The position numbers and the translations under genes are program-made. Below the pieces are notes generated by a model. It ran no database searches. It was not told the origin of the DNA and saw nothing but the letters and a program-made list of their open reading frames with translations. A stretch of 64,000 bases of DNA from Kosakonia oryzendophytica. Its GTDB lineage: Bacteria; Pseudomonadota; Gammaproteobacteria; Enterobacterales; Enterobacteriaceae. Within the stretch, counting starts at the first letter, position 1. Each line of letters starts with the position of its first letter. Location of the stretch: assembly GCF_900094925.1 (NCBI RefSeq), contig NZ_FMAY01000010.1, positions 88,611-152,610 of the forward strand. The letters run 5' to 3'. Below are positions 17,893 to 26,350 of the stretch, one piece after another.

Positions 17893-19384
17893 TAACCACC
17901 TCCGCAATCTCCTGTTCTGTGCAGTGATGAGGGTTAAACTCCGCCACCAGTTCACCTTGACGCATTACCAACACGCGATGACTGTTGTAATACGCCTCGG
18001 GGATCTCATCGCAAATCATCAGCACTGCCATTCCCTGCTCCGCCAGTTGACGGGCGATCTGGTAAATTCCCTCTTTATTGGCGATATCCACCCCTACCGT
18101 CGGCGAGTCGAGAATTAAAATACGCGGTTGGGTCGCGACCCACTTGGCGATAGCAATACGCTGCGCATTGCCGCCGGAGAGCGTTTTAACCGGCAGTCGC
18201 GCATCGGAAACTTTAATATTCAGCTCGCGGATCAGGTCCGCCACCAACCGTTGCGCTTTCGCATGGTCGAGCAAACCGCTACGGGTGTGCACTTTGTCGA
18301 AAACCGTGACGAGGGTGTTGTCATAAATGGATTGCTCCATAATCAGCCCCTGCGTTAACCGATCTTCCGAGACATAGCCAATACCGTGGCGGATCGCGTC
18401 GTGGTTATTGCGCAATTTCACAGGCTCACCGTTGATTAATATTTCGCCGTCCTCCGGGCGGGTCATACCAAACAGACTCATGCACAGCTCGGTGCGCCCG
18501 GCGCCCAATAGACCGACAATCGACACAATTTCACCACTGCGCAGTGTCAGGTTGATATTGCGGTATTTGCCTTTGCGGCTCAGATGGCGCAACTCCAGCA
18601 TCGGCTGCTGTTCGACCGGCGGTTTTTCCGGCAACGGACTGTAGTGAAAGCGCTGTCCCGTCATCAGATACGCCAGTTCATTGCTATCCAGCTCGCTGGC
18701 CGGCCAGGTGCCAATCAGTTTGCCGTCGCGCATCACGCTGATGCGATCGGCCACTTCCATCACTTCATCCAAGCGATGGCTGACAAAAACCACGCAAATC
18801 CCCGCCGTTTTCAGTTCGTTCACCACACGCAGCAGACCATTTACCTCCTGGCGTGTTAGCGAGGCAGTCGGCTCATCCATAATGACCAGCCGGGCATCGG
18901 CGGCAATCGCGCGACAAATCGCCACCAGTTGGCGGTCGGCGATGGAGAGTTTTTCCACTTTTTTATCCGGATCGAGGCGTACGCCAATACGCGCCATTGC
19001 CGCCTGGGCCTGCGCTCTCATCGCGCTGCGGTGCACCCAGAGATCGCCACCCGGCAGATAACGGTGGATGGCGATATTTTCCGCCACGCTGAAATTGGGG
19101 AATAACGAGAGATCCTGATAAATCACCTGAATGCCGTAATGTGCGGAAAGTTGCGGCGTCAGGTGATGAAACAGTTTGCCATCCAGCGCAATGCTGGCCC
19201 CTTTTTCCGGCTGATAAACGCCGGAGATCACTTTGATGAGGGTGCTTTTACCGCAGCCGTTTTGCCCCGCCAGGCAGTGAACTTCGCCTTTTTGTAGCGT
19301 CAGATTCACACTGTCCAGCGCCAGCACGCCGGGGAACTGCTTACTGATATTTTCAAGCGTGATAAATGCGGTAGTGTCTGTCAT
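17885..19384 (-). CDS. Sugar ABC transporter ATPase, two ABC domains (RbsA type)
   Basis: A 499-residue tandem ABC ATPase. Domain 1 has Walker A GQNGCGKST (about 41-49), degenerate signature LSIADRQ and Walker B VIMDEPTASL. Domain 2 has a weak P-loop GLLGAGRTE, a full LSGGNAQRIAIAKW signature, and Walker B ILILDSPTVGVD in which the catalytic Glu is Ser. The arrangement predicts one good and one degenerate ATP site, as in other RbsA/RhaT-like ATPases. It powers the two permeases downstream and takes substrate from the binding protein upstream. Confidence 0.92.
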   Translation of the reverse strand: MTDTTAFITLENISKQFPGVLALDSVNLTLQKGEVHCLAGQNGCGKSTLIKVISGVYQPEKGASIALDGKLFHHLTPQLSAHYGIQVIYQDLSLFPNFSVAENIAIHRYLPGGDLWVHRSAMRAQAQAAMARIGVRLDPDKKVEKLSIADRQLVAICRAIAADARLVIMDEPTASLTRQEVNGLLRVVNELKTAGICVVFVSHRLDEVMEVADRISVMRDGKLIGTWPASELDSNELAYLMTGQRFHYSPLPEKPPVEQQPMLELRHLSRKGKYRNINLTLRSGEIVSIVGLLGAGRTELCMSLFGMTRPEDGEILINGEPVKLRNNHDAIRHGIGYVSEDRLTQGLIMEQSIYDNTLVTVFDKVHTRSGLLDHAKAQRLVADLIRELNIKVSDARLPVKTLSGGNAQRIAIAKWVATQPRILILDSPTVGVDIANKEGIYQIARQLAEQGMAVLMICDEIPEAYYNSHRVLVMRQGELVAEFNPHHCTEQEIAEVVNA

Positions 19385-19435
19385 CGACGATACCTCTGCC
19401 AGCGCCCGGGGAGGACGCCATGGTTAAACCTACTG

Positions 19436-19463
19436 CGAAAAGAGCCGGCCTGGCGGCCGGGCT
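19436..19463 (-). terminator. Hairpin between binding protein and ATPase genes
   Basis: On the minus strand GAGCCCGGCC, loop GCCA, GGCCGGCTC is followed by TTTT. Placed between the binding-protein stop (19491) and the ATPase start (19384), it looks like a leaky terminator or 3'-end stabiliser that lets the binding protein be made in excess. Confidence 0.65.
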
Positions 19464-19490
19464 CCGATTCCCTGATGTGGCCTGAAAAAC

Positions 19491-20474
19491 TCAGAAACCA
19501 AGTGATTGCGCGTTATCTTTCGTGACTTCGAGGATTTTGTTAAAGCGGATGACCTTTTTCTCATTATCCACATCGGCTTTACCCAGCCCGTCAATGGTCA
19601 GATCGGAGGTCACTTCTTTGCCCTTCAGCAGTTGGTCGGCAACCGTCACCAGTGCGAACCCGGCGTCACGAGGATCCCACAGCAGCGCTTTTTTGATATC
19701 GCCGCGCATCAGATACGGTGCCGCCTGGCCTGGCATGGCAATCCCTACCACCGCCAGTTTGTCTTTTGCCCGTTTTTTCTGCACCGCCTGCCCGGCACCA
19801 ATCGGCCCAAGCGAACCGAAACCAATCACCCCTTTCATTTGCGGGTAGGTTTTCATCAGATCGAGTGTGGTGGCGTAGGATTTGTCGATGCTTTCCGCCA
19901 CCGGCAGACGCGAGGTGACTTCAAACATGTCCGGGTATTTCTCTTTTTGATATTTGATGGCGTAATCGGCCCACGCGTTGTGCAGCGGCACGGTCAGCGA
20001 ACCTACGTAGATGGCATACCCGCCTTTACCGCCCATCTCTTTCGCCAGCTCATCGACGTTGGCTTGCGCATATTTTTCGCTGTCGATGGTTTCAATATCC
20101 CACTGGCCTATTTGCTGATCCGGCGATTCGTGCGTCAGTACAACAATGCCTTTATCACGGGCTTTTTTCAGTACCGGTTCCAGTACTTTGGCATCGTTCG
20201 GCACCACGATAATGGCGTTGACGTTTTTGGCGATCAGATCTTCAATCACTTTCACCTGTTGCGCCGGATCCGGTGTGGAGGGCCCGGTCTGGTAAGCATG
20301 GACGTCCAGTTTTTTTGCCGCGTCATTGACGCCGGTTTCCATACGATTGAACCAGGGAATGCCGGTGACTTTCGCCACCACGGCGATTTCGTACTTTTCC
20401 GCGGCAACAGACTGGCCAGACACCATGCATGCAGAAATGAGGGCTGCGCTGAGTAATGCGAGTTTGAATTTCAT
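19491..20474 (-). CDS. Periplasmic sugar-binding protein, LsrB/RhaS-like
   Basis: Type I periplasmic binding protein, 327 residues, with a Sec signal peptide ending ...SVAA-EKYE (about residue 24). IAVVAKVTGIPWFNRMETGVNDAAKKL, NAIIVVPNDAKVLEPVLKKARDKGIVVLTHESPD and GIAMPGQAAPYLMRGDIKKALLWDPRDAGFA place it in the group usually named autoinducer-2 or rhamnose binding. The kinase motif suggests a pentulose or polyol ligand rather than AI-2, and lsrF/lsrG are absent. ATG 20474 has AAAGGT upstream. First gene of the operon. Confidence 0.85.
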   Translation of the reverse strand: MKFKLALLSAALISACMVSGQSVAAEKYEIAVVAKVTGIPWFNRMETGVNDAAKKLDVHAYQTGPSTPDPAQQVKVIEDLIAKNVNAIIVVPNDAKVLEPVLKKARDKGIVVLTHESPDQQIGQWDIETIDSEKYAQANVDELAKEMGGKGGYAIYVGSLTVPLHNAWADYAIKYQKEKYPDMFEVTSRLPVAESIDKSYATTLDLMKTYPQMKGVIGFGSLGPIGAGQAVQKKRAKDKLAVVGIAMPGQAAPYLMRGDIKKALLWDPRDAGFALVTVADQLLKGKEVTSDLTIDGLGKADVDNEKKVIRFNKILEVTKDNAQSLGF

Positions 20475-20931
20475 AGTTGTACCTTTCTTGAGGACAGAGG
20501 AAAGTCGCGGAAAGGAGGTTAGCAACGAATGGAAGAGGCAAAATAACGGCAATAGTCAAAATGTGACCAACGCCCAAAAATGTTTATTTTTGGTAAAATT
20601 ATAGTTAATTTTAAGTTAAAAATGACAATCATTCTGCCTCAAAGCCCAAAAGGAATGTTAAATAACCATCAAAAAATAACAATTGATTATCATTTTCTTA
20701 TCATTTATTGCCATCTGGCTATAATCGCTTGTCCAATATATCCTCCTGCAGTGCAGGTAAATTTCTCATTTTGAGAACTGAAACGAGAAAGGTATATGGG
20801 CAGGGAAGGCACCAGGGCAATCGACTACGCAACAGAATGCGGCAATCACACGATAATGGTCATTCGGGTGACATTGGTGAGGGGCTATGCTAAGAAACGG
20901 CTGTAGTGAAATCGATAACAAGGGGAAGTTG
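20475..20931. other. Divergent promoter region, sugar operon and LprI-like gene
   Basis: AT-rich 457-bp region holding the promoters of the leftward sugar operon and the rightward LprI-like gene. TGATTATCATTTTCT at 20683-20697 matches 12 of 14 fixed positions of the 7-1-7 Fur core and may be a Fur site. No regulator gene for the sugar operon is encoded here. Short ORFs in this stretch have no ribosome site or recognisable product. Confidence 0.45.
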
Positions 20932-21327
20932 ATGAAACGTAGCATGCTGGCGCTGACGGCGCTGTTGCTAAGCAGTGCGGCATTAGCCGACGAGTGTGAT
21001 AACGCCTCCACGCAATCCGAGCTGAACAGCTGTACCGCCAGTCAGTATCAGGCCGCGGATAAAAAACTGAATCAGACTTATCAGGACGCCCTCAAGCGCG
21101 CGACCCCACCGCAGGCAGCGCTGCTAAAAAAAGCACAGCAGACCTGGGTTAGCCTGCGCGACAGTGATTGCGCGTTTGTCAGTTCCGGCGTAGATGGCGG
21201 CAGCGTGCAGCCCATGGTGCAAAACCAGTGTCTGGCGGATAAAACCTCTGAGCGTGAGGCCTGGCTTGCTTCGCTGTTGCAGTGTGAAGAAGGCGACGTA
21301 AGCTGCCCACTACCGCCCGCACATTAA
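20932..21327 (+). CDS. LprI/DUF1311-family periplasmic protein
   Basis: A 131-residue exported protein. Signal peptide MKRSMLALTALLLSSAALA, cleavage before DECD. The mature part CDNASTQSELNSCTASQYQAADKKLNQTYQ plus QQTWVSLRDSDCAFVS is the LprI-type (DUF1311) pattern, with six or so Cys likely paired in the periplasm; one family member inhibits lysozyme. The ATG at 20932 follows AGGGGAAG; a longer frame from 20887 lacks a ribosome site. It converges on rutR with 1 bp between the stops. Function here is inferred from family only. Confidence 0.75.
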   Translation: MKRSMLALTALLLSSAALADECDNASTQSELNSCTASQYQAADKKLNQTYQDALKRATPPQAALLKKAQQTWVSLRDSDCAFVSSGVDGGSVQPMVQNQCLADKTSEREAWLASLLQCEEGDVSCPLPPAH

Positions 21328-21328
21328 T

Positions 21329-21967
21329 TTAACGCACGCGGATCCCTTCAATAATCATCCGCTGCACATTGTCGACGGTGCGCTGAAAGAATGCCGGATC
21401 CTGTAATGTCGCACCGGTCACGGCCTCTACCTGAATGGCGAAATCCGCGTAATGCTGCGTGGCGGCCCAAATCATAAAGATCAGATGATGCGGATCGACA
21501 GCCGCGAGTTCGCCGTTGTCGATCCAGCCCGCAATAATCGCCGATTTCTCCTCTACCAGCGTTTTCAGACTGCCGGTCAGTTCTGCTTTCAACAGCGGTG
21601 CGCCCTGAAGCATCTCCTGACAAAACAACCGGGAAGCCTGCGGGTGATCCCGCGACACTTCCAGCTTAAGCCGGATGTACTCTTTGATCGCCACCAGTGG
21701 GGTAAAATCGCTGCGGAACGCTTTCAGCGGCGCCAGCCAGATATCCAGAATCTGGCGCAACACAGCAATATAGAGCGCCTCTTTTGAGGGGTAGTAATAG
21801 AGTAAATTGGTTTTCGACACCCCGGCCAGCTCCGCCACCTGCTCAAGACGCGCGCCGTGGAAACCCAGCCGGGAAAAGGCGTCCAGCGCGGCGGTTAAAA
21901 TCGCCTGTCGCTTCTCACTGACTGCCCGGGTGCGCTTATCCGCACGCTTCACCGTACCCTGTGCCAT
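21329..21967 (-). CDS. rutR: RutR, TetR-family uracil/thymine-responsive regulator
   Basis: TetR-family repressor of the rut operon that is released by uracil or thymine in E. coli; 212 residues, as in E. coli. N-terminal helix-turn-helix: ILTAALDAFSRLGFHGARLEQVAELAGVSKTNLLYYYPSKEALY (about 23-66). The C-terminal ligand domain includes FCQEMLQGAPLLK and MIWAATQHYADFA. Divergent from rutA over 278 bp containing a RutR-like operator. Confidence 0.95.
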   Translation of the reverse strand: MAQGTVKRADKRTRAVSEKRQAILTAALDAFSRLGFHGARLEQVAELAGVSKTNLLYYYPSKEALYIAVLRQILDIWLAPLKAFRSDFTPLVAIKEYIRLKLEVSRDHPQASRLFCQEMLQGAPLLKAELTGSLKTLVEEKSAIIAGWIDNGELAAVDPHHLIFMIWAATQHYADFAIQVEAVTGATLQDPAFFQRTVDNVQRMIIEGIRVR

Positions 21968-22026
21968 ATCTGTTCTCCTTTATGTTGGATGCAGCATAAC
22001 AAATGGAACCCGTCGGCTCGACCCCG

Positions 22027-22043
22027 TGCACTCTGATTGCGCA
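22027..22043 (+). promoter_or_regulatory. Possible NtrC site upstream of rutA
   Basis: TGCACT-CTGAT-TGCGCA resembles the NtrC dyad TGCACY-N5-RGTGCA (left arm exact, right arm four of six). It lies about 120 bp upstream of the sigma-54 promoter, a normal enhancer distance. The rut operon is NtrC-activated in E. coli. Confidence 0.4.
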
Positions 22044-22070
22044 CAAACGCCTGCTTTTTGTGCACCGTTT

Positions 22071-22086
22071 TTGACCATTTAGTCCA
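22071..22086. promoter_or_regulatory. RutR operator
   Basis: TTGACCATTTAGTCCA matches the RutR palindrome TTGACCANNTGGTCAA at 12 of 14 fixed positions. It lies between rutR and the rutA promoter, where the E. coli operator is. Confidence 0.65.
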
Positions 22087-22148
22087 CTTTTTACCAACCC
22101 ATTTCGCCAACTTTTAATTAACACATTAATAACAATGGCTTTTTCATG

Positions 22149-22165
22149 TTGGCATCCGCTTTGCA
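22149..22165 (+). promoter_or_regulatory. Sigma-54 (RpoN) promoter of rutA
   Basis: TTGGCATCCGCTTTGCA has GG and GC with the exact -24/-12 spacing of sigma-54 promoters, and TTGGCA and TTGCA both fit the consensus. The predicted start of transcription is near 22176, about 70 bp before rutA. This fits nitrogen control of rut. Confidence 0.7.
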
Positions 22166-22193
22166 ACTCATTGATAGCGAGGCTGAAAGGACA

Positions 22194-22229
22194 ATGCAGG
22201 ATGCAGCGCCACGCCAGACATTCACCTGA
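22194..22229 (+). other. rutA leader ORF, 11 codons
   Basis: ATG at 22194 opens [11 protein letters not shown] and ends at TGA 22227-22229, 17 bp before the rutA ATG. As I remember it, the E. coli RutA annotation starts MQDAAPRLTFT and runs on into MKIGVFV. The same codons here stop short, so the extended start cannot be used in this organism. It may be a leader peptide or just a relic; no evidence of translation. Confidence 0.5.
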
Positions 22230-22245
22230 CAATGCGAGGTATGTG

Positions 22246-23337
22246 ATGAAAATTGGTGTTTTCGTTCCGATTGGCAACAATGGCTGGCTGATTTCGACCC
22301 ATGCGCCACAGTACAAACCGACCTTTGAACTGAATAAAGCGATTGTGCAGAAAGCCGAACACTATCACTTCGATTTTGCGCTCTCGATGATCAAGCTGCG
22401 CGGCTTCGGCGGTAAAACCGAATTCTGGGATCACAACCTGGAGTCCTTCACCCTGATGGCCGGGCTGGCCGCGGTGACCTCCCGCATCCAGATTTACGCC
22501 ACCGCCGCCACCCTGACGCTGCCGCCAGCGATTGTGGCGCGGATGGCATCGACGATCGATTCCATCGCTAACGGCCGTTTCGGCGTGAACCTGGTCACCG
22601 GCTGGCAGAAGCCGGAGTATGAGCAGATGGGGCTGTGGCCGGGGGATGAGTACTTCGCCCGTCGTTACGACTATCTGACGGAGTACGTACAGGTGCTGCG
22701 CGATCTCTGGGGCACCGGGAAGAGTGATTTCAAAGGTGAATTTTTCACCATGAATGACTGCCGCGTCAGCCCGCAGCCCACCAGCCCGATGAAGGTGATC
22801 TGCGCCGGACAGAGCGACGCCGGTATGGCGTTCTCAGCAAAATATGCAGACTACAACTTCTGCTTCGGCAAAGGGGTCAACACGCCAACGGCCTTTGCGC
22901 CCACCGCTAAACGGATGCAGGAGGCCGCCAATGAAACGGGACGCAACGTAGGCTCTTATGTGCTGTTTATGGTGATCGCCGATGAAACAGACGACGCCGC
23001 ACGGGCAAAATGGGAACACTACAAAGCCGGGGCAGATGACGAAGCGCTGGCCTGGCTGACCGAGCAGAGCCAGAAAGACACCCGATCCGGCGCAGATACC
23101 AACGTGCGTCAGATGGCGGATCCCATCTCTGCCGTCAATATCAACATGGGGACGCTGGTCGGTTCGTATGCCACCGTTGCCCGTCTGCTGGATGACGTCG
23201 CCACCGTCCCTGGCACTGATGGCGTGCTGCTGACGTTTGATGATTTTCTGCAAGGCGTGGAAACCTTTGGCGAGCGCATTCAGCCATTGATGCAGTGCCG
23301 TCGCCATATTCCCGCCCCCACGCGTGAGGTGGCCTGA
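22246..23337 (+). CDS. rutA: RutA, pyrimidine monooxygenase
   Basis: Flavin-dependent monooxygenase that opens the uracil ring between N3 and C4, giving ureidoacrylate peracid, with FMN supplied by RutF. The 363-residue protein has the luciferase-like fold: [18 protein letters not shown] at the N-terminus, [15 protein letters not shown], and [16 protein letters not shown] chose ATG 22246 (GAGGT upstream) because upstream in-frame options add residues absent from the conserved core. Its stop overlaps the rutB start (TGATG). First gene of rutABCDEF. Confidence 0.95.
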   Translation: MKIGVFVPIGNNGWLISTHAPQYKPTFELNKAIVQKAEHYHFDFALSMIKLRGFGGKTEFWDHNLESFTLMAGLAAVTSRIQIYATAATLTLPPAIVARMASTIDSIANGRFGVNLVTGWQKPEYEQMGLWPGDEYFARRYDYLTEYVQVLRDLWGTGKSDFKGEFFTMNDCRVSPQPTSPMKVICAGQSDAGMAFSAKYADYNFCFGKGVNTPTAFAPTAKRMQEAANETGRNVGSYVLFMVIADETDDAARAKWEHYKAGADDEALAWLTEQSQKDTRSGADTNVRQMADPISAVNINMGTLVGSYATVARLLDDVATVPGTDGVLLTFDDFLQGVETFGERIQPLMQCRRHIPAPTREVA

Positions 23338-24029
23338 TGATTACACTGAACGCCCGACCTGAATCCCTCACCTTCGCTCCTGAGCGCAGCGCGCTGATTG
23401 TGGTGGATATGCAAAACGCCTATACCAGTCCGGGGGGGTACCTCGATCTGGCGGGTTTCGATGTCTCTGCCACCCAACCGGTGGTCGACAATATTAATAT
23501 TGCCGTCGCCGCCGCCCGCGCAGCAGGAATGTTAATTATCTGGTTTCAGAACGGCTGGGACAGCGACTACGTTGAAGCGGGCGGCCCTGGTTCGCCGAAC
23601 TACCACAAGTCCAACGCATTAAAAACCATGCGTCAGCGCCCGGAGTTACAAGGAACATTGCTGGCGAAAGGTAGTTGGGACTATGCCCTTGTGGATGCAT
23701 TGCAACCGCAGCCGGGCGATATCGTCCTGCCCAAACCGCGCTACAGCGGCTTTTTTAATACACCACTCGATAGCATTCTGCGCAGCCGCGGTATTCGTCA
23801 TTTGGTGTTTACCGGCATCGCCACCAATGTCTGCGTCGAGTCGACGCTGCGCGATGGTTTCTTCCTCGAATATTTCGGCATTGTTCTGGAAGACGCCACC
23901 CATCAGGCCGGCCCGCCGTTCGCCCAACAGGCCGCGCTGTTCAACATTGAAACCTTCTTTGGCTGGGTCAGCGACGTGCAGACCTTCTGCACTGCCCTGT
24001 CGCCACAGAAACTCGTCAATATCGCTTAA
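23337..24029 (+). CDS. rutB: RutB, ureidoacrylate amidohydrolase
   Basis: Isochorismatase-like cysteine hydrolase that converts ureidoacrylate peracid to aminoacrylate peracid and carbamate. It has 230 residues, as in E. coli. The catalytic Asp is in [11 protein letters not shown] (about 24), the Lys in the [10 protein letters not shown] stretch, and the nucleophile Cys is in [16 protein letters not shown] (about 166). Second gene of the rut operon, overlapping rutA by 1 bp. Confidence 0.96.
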   Translation: MITLNARPESLTFAPERSALIVVDMQNAYTSPGGYLDLAGFDVSATQPVVDNINIAVAAARAAGMLIIWFQNGWDSDYVEAGGPGSPNYHKSNALKTMRQRPELQGTLLAKGSWDYALVDALQPQPGDIVLPKPRYSGFFNTPLDSILRSRGIRHLVFTGIATNVCVESTLRDGFFLEYFGIVLEDATHQAGPPFAQQAALFNIETFFGWVSDVQTFCTALSPQKLVNIA

Positions 24030-24040
24030 GGAGAGACATT

Positions 24041-24427
24041 ATGCCAAAACAGGTCATTATTCCGCCGGGTACCACTACCCCGATTGCGCCCTTTGTCCCC
24101 GGCACGCTGGCCGACGGTGTCGTGTATGTCTCCGGCACGCTGCCCTTCGATAAGCAAAATAACGTGGTCTATGTCGGCGACCCAAAGGCGCAAACGCGCC
24201 ACGTGCTGGAAACGATCAGGAGTGTGATCGAAACGGCGGGTGGCACGATGGAGGACGTGACGTTCAACAGTATCTTTATCACCGACTGGACAAACTACGC
24301 CGCGATTAATGAAGTCTATGCCGAGTTTTTCCCCGGCGATAAACCGGCCCGTTTCTGCATCCAGTGCGGCCTGGTGAAGCCAGAGGCGCTGGTGGAAATC
24401 GCCACCGTCGCGCATATCAGTAAGTGA
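24041..24427 (+). CDS. rutC: RutC, aminoacrylate reductase/deaminase (RidA family)
   Basis: YjgF/YER057c/UK114 (RidA) family protein, 128 residues, same length as E. coli RutC. It acts on the 3-aminoacrylate intermediate, first proposed as a reductase and later as a deaminase. Visible family motifs: [28 protein letters not shown] and [22 protein letters not shown]. Translation starts 11 bp after rutB with GGAGAG upstream. Confidence 0.95.
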   Translation: MPKQVIIPPGTTTPIAPFVPGTLADGVVYVSGTLPFDKQNNVVYVGDPKAQTRHVLETIRSVIETAGGTMEDVTFNSIFITDWTNYAAINEVYAEFFPGDKPARFCIQCGLVKPEALVEIATVAHISK

Positions 24428-24434
24428 GGCATGC

Positions 24435-25247
24435 ATGAAGCTGACCCTGAGTGCGGCGCCCTTTGCCGACGCGCCGGTCGTGGTGCTGAGCGCCGGCCTT
24501 GGCGGGGCGGGCAGCTACTGGCTGGCGCAACTTGCCGCCCTTGAGGCGCATTACCAGGTGGTGCGTTACGATCAACGCGGCACCGGTAACAACCCGGACA
24601 CGCTACCGGATGGTTACCGTATGCAGGATATGGCTGCGGAACTGCATCAGGCGTTAGGCGAAGCCGGTATTCACCGTTATTGCGTGGCAGGCCACGCCTT
24701 GGGTGCGCTTATCGGCCTGCAACTGGCCCTCGATCACCCGGACGCCGTCAGTGGGTTGGTGCTGGTGAATGGCTGGCTAACGCTTAACGATCACACCCGG
24801 CGCTGTTTTCAGGTGCGCGAACGCCTGTTGCAGGCGGGGGGTGCAGAAGCCTGGGTCCAGGCGCAGCCACTGTTTCTTTACCCGGCTGACTGGATGGCGG
24901 CACACGCCCCGCGAATGGAAGCCGAAGACGCACTGGCGGTGGCGCATTTTCAGGGGGAAACCAATCTGCTGCGCCGACTCAACGCCCTGAAAGCAGCAGA
25001 CTTCAGCGCCCACGCCATGGCGATCCAGTGCCCGACACTGATCATTTGCTCGCGGGATGACCTGCTGGTGCCCTGGACCTGCTCCCGCGACATGCAGCAG
25101 GCCATCCCCGGTAGCCAGTTGAGGGTGATGGAGCGTGGTGCGCATGCCTGCAATATCAGTGAAAGCACCACCTTCAATACCTTATTACTCAGTGGGCTGG
25201 CGTCGATGCTGCCCACCCCGACACCGTTTTTAAAGGAGAATGTATGA
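24435..25247 (+). CDS. rutD: RutD, alpha/beta-hydrolase, carbamate hydrolase
   Basis: Alpha/beta-hydrolase-fold protein of 270 residues (E. coli 266). It speeds later hydrolytic steps of the Rut pathway. The nucleophile elbow reads GHALG, with Ala where most family members have Ser, and this is also so in E. coli Rut[14 protein letters not shown] at the N-terminus forms the oxyanion loop and a C-terminal GAHACN supplies the His. It starts 7 bp after rutC and overlaps rutE by 4 bp. Confidence 0.94.
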   Translation: MKLTLSAAPFADAPVVVLSAGLGGAGSYWLAQLAALEAHYQVVRYDQRGTGNNPDTLPDGYRMQDMAAELHQALGEAGIHRYCVAGHALGALIGLQLALDHPDAVSGLVLVNGWLTLNDHTRRCFQVRERLLQAGGAEAWVQAQPLFLYPADWMAAHAPRMEAEDALAVAHFQGETNLLRRLNALKAADFSAHAMAIQCPTLIICSRDDLLVPWTCSRDMQQAIPGSQLRVMERGAHACNISESTTFNTLLLSGLASMLPTPTPFLKENV

Positions 25248-25834
25248 GTGAGGCCGTCACCCCAGCCGCGCTGGACACATTGTTTACTCAGGCTCGTACT
25301 CACAATGGCTGGCGGGATCGCCCGGTGAGCGACGAGACGCTGCATGAAATTTATGATCTGCTGAAAATGGGACCGACCTCCGCCAACTGCAGCCCCGCGC
25401 GCTTTGTGTTTATCCGCACCCCGGAAGGCAAAGAGAAACTGCGTCCGGCGCTCTCCAGCGGGAATCTCGAAAAAACCCTTAGCGCCCCGGTTACCGCCAT
25501 CGTCGCCTGGGACAGCGAATTTTATGAACAGCTTCCTATGCTCTTTCCCCATGGTGATGCGCGCAGCTGGTTTACATCCAGCGCAAGTCTGGCGGAAGAG
25601 ACTGCCTTTCGTAATAGCTCGATGCAGGCGGCATACCTGATTTTCGCCTGTCGGGCGCTGGGTCTGGACACCGGGCCGATGTCGGGGTTCGATCGCGGAA
25701 AAGTCGATGCCGCTTTCTTTGCCGGTACGCCACTGCGCAGCAATTTACTGGTCAATATCGGCTATGGCGATGCCAGCAAGCTGTTTCCCCGCCTGCCGCG
25801 GCTGCCCTTCGCTGACGCCTGTCAGCTTGTCTGA
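25244..25834 (+). CDS. rutE: RutE, malonic semialdehyde reductase
   Basis: Nitroreductase-family flavoprotein, 196 residues as in E. coli, that reduces toxic malonic semialdehyde to 3-hydroxypropionate at the end of the Rut pathway. [40 protein letters not shown] contains the FMN-binding Arg/Ser pattern near the N-terminus; [20 protein letters not shown] is the C-terminal signature. ATGA overlap with rutD. Confidence 0.95.
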   Translation: MSEAVTPAALDTLFTQARTHNGWRDRPVSDETLHEIYDLLKMGPTSANCSPARFVFIRTPEGKEKLRPALSSGNLEKTLSAPVTAIVAWDSEFYEQLPMLFPHGDARSWFTSSASLAEETAFRNSSMQAAYLIFACRALGLDTGPMSGFDRGKVDAAFFAGTPLRSNLLVNIGYGDASKLFPRLPRLPFADACQLV

Positions 25835-25843
25835 GGTGTGACT

Positions 25844-26350
25844 ATGAGCATCGATACCCAATCATTTCGCGACGCCATGGCCTGTGTTGGCGCCGCCGTG
25901 AATATCATTACAACCGATGGGCCTGCCGGGCGCGCCGGCTTTACCGCCAGCGCCGTATGCAGTGTGACCGATTCACCGCCAACGCTACTGGTGTGCCTGA
26001 ATCGCAATGCCTCAGTATGGCCCGTGTTTCGCGAGAACCAGACATTGTGTGTTAACACATTGGCGGCGGGACAAGAGGCATTATCGAATCTGTTTGGCGG
26101 GAAAACCGCAATGGCGGAGCGCTTCGCCGCGGCTGAATGGCAGCCAGGCGAAACGGGCTGCCCGCGATTGTTGGGCGCGCTGGCGTCTTTCGATTGCCTT
26201 ATTAGCCAGGTCACCAGCGTGGGTACGCACGATATCCTGTTTTGCCAGATAGTGGACATTGCGCGCCAACCGGTACCGGAAGGACTGGTATGGTTTGACC
26301 GGCGCTACCATGCGCTGGTACGCCCGGCCTGTCTGGATCAGGGCTCCTGA
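25844..26350 (+). CDS. rutF: RutF, FMN reductase
   Basis: NADH:flavin reductase that supplies reduced FMN to RutA; 168 residues (E. coli 164). The family core is [48 protein letters not shown] chose ATG 25844 with GAGGTG upstream rather than the GTG two codons earlier. It is the last rut gene here: rutG, the uracil permease that follows it in E. coli, is missing. The 3' end overlaps the convergent EamA gene by 13 bp. Confidence 0.94.
   Translation: MSIDTQSFRDAMACVGAAVNIITTDGPAGRAGFTASAVCSVTDSPPTLLVCLNRNASVWPVFRENQTLCVNTLAAGQEALSNLFGGKTAMAERFAAAEWQPGETGCPRLLGALASFDCLISQVTSVGTHDILFCQIVDIARQPVPEGLVWFDRRYHALVRPACLDQGS

Noticed and set aside
19506-20456. 316-codon rightward frame
   Set aside because: Antisense to the sugar-binding protein gene, which has a signal peptide, ribosome site and clear family. 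The antisense product is unlike any protein I know.
22135-22245. 37-codon in-frame extension of rutA
   Set aside because: Runs through the sigma-54 promoter and would begin upstream of the predicted transcript start.
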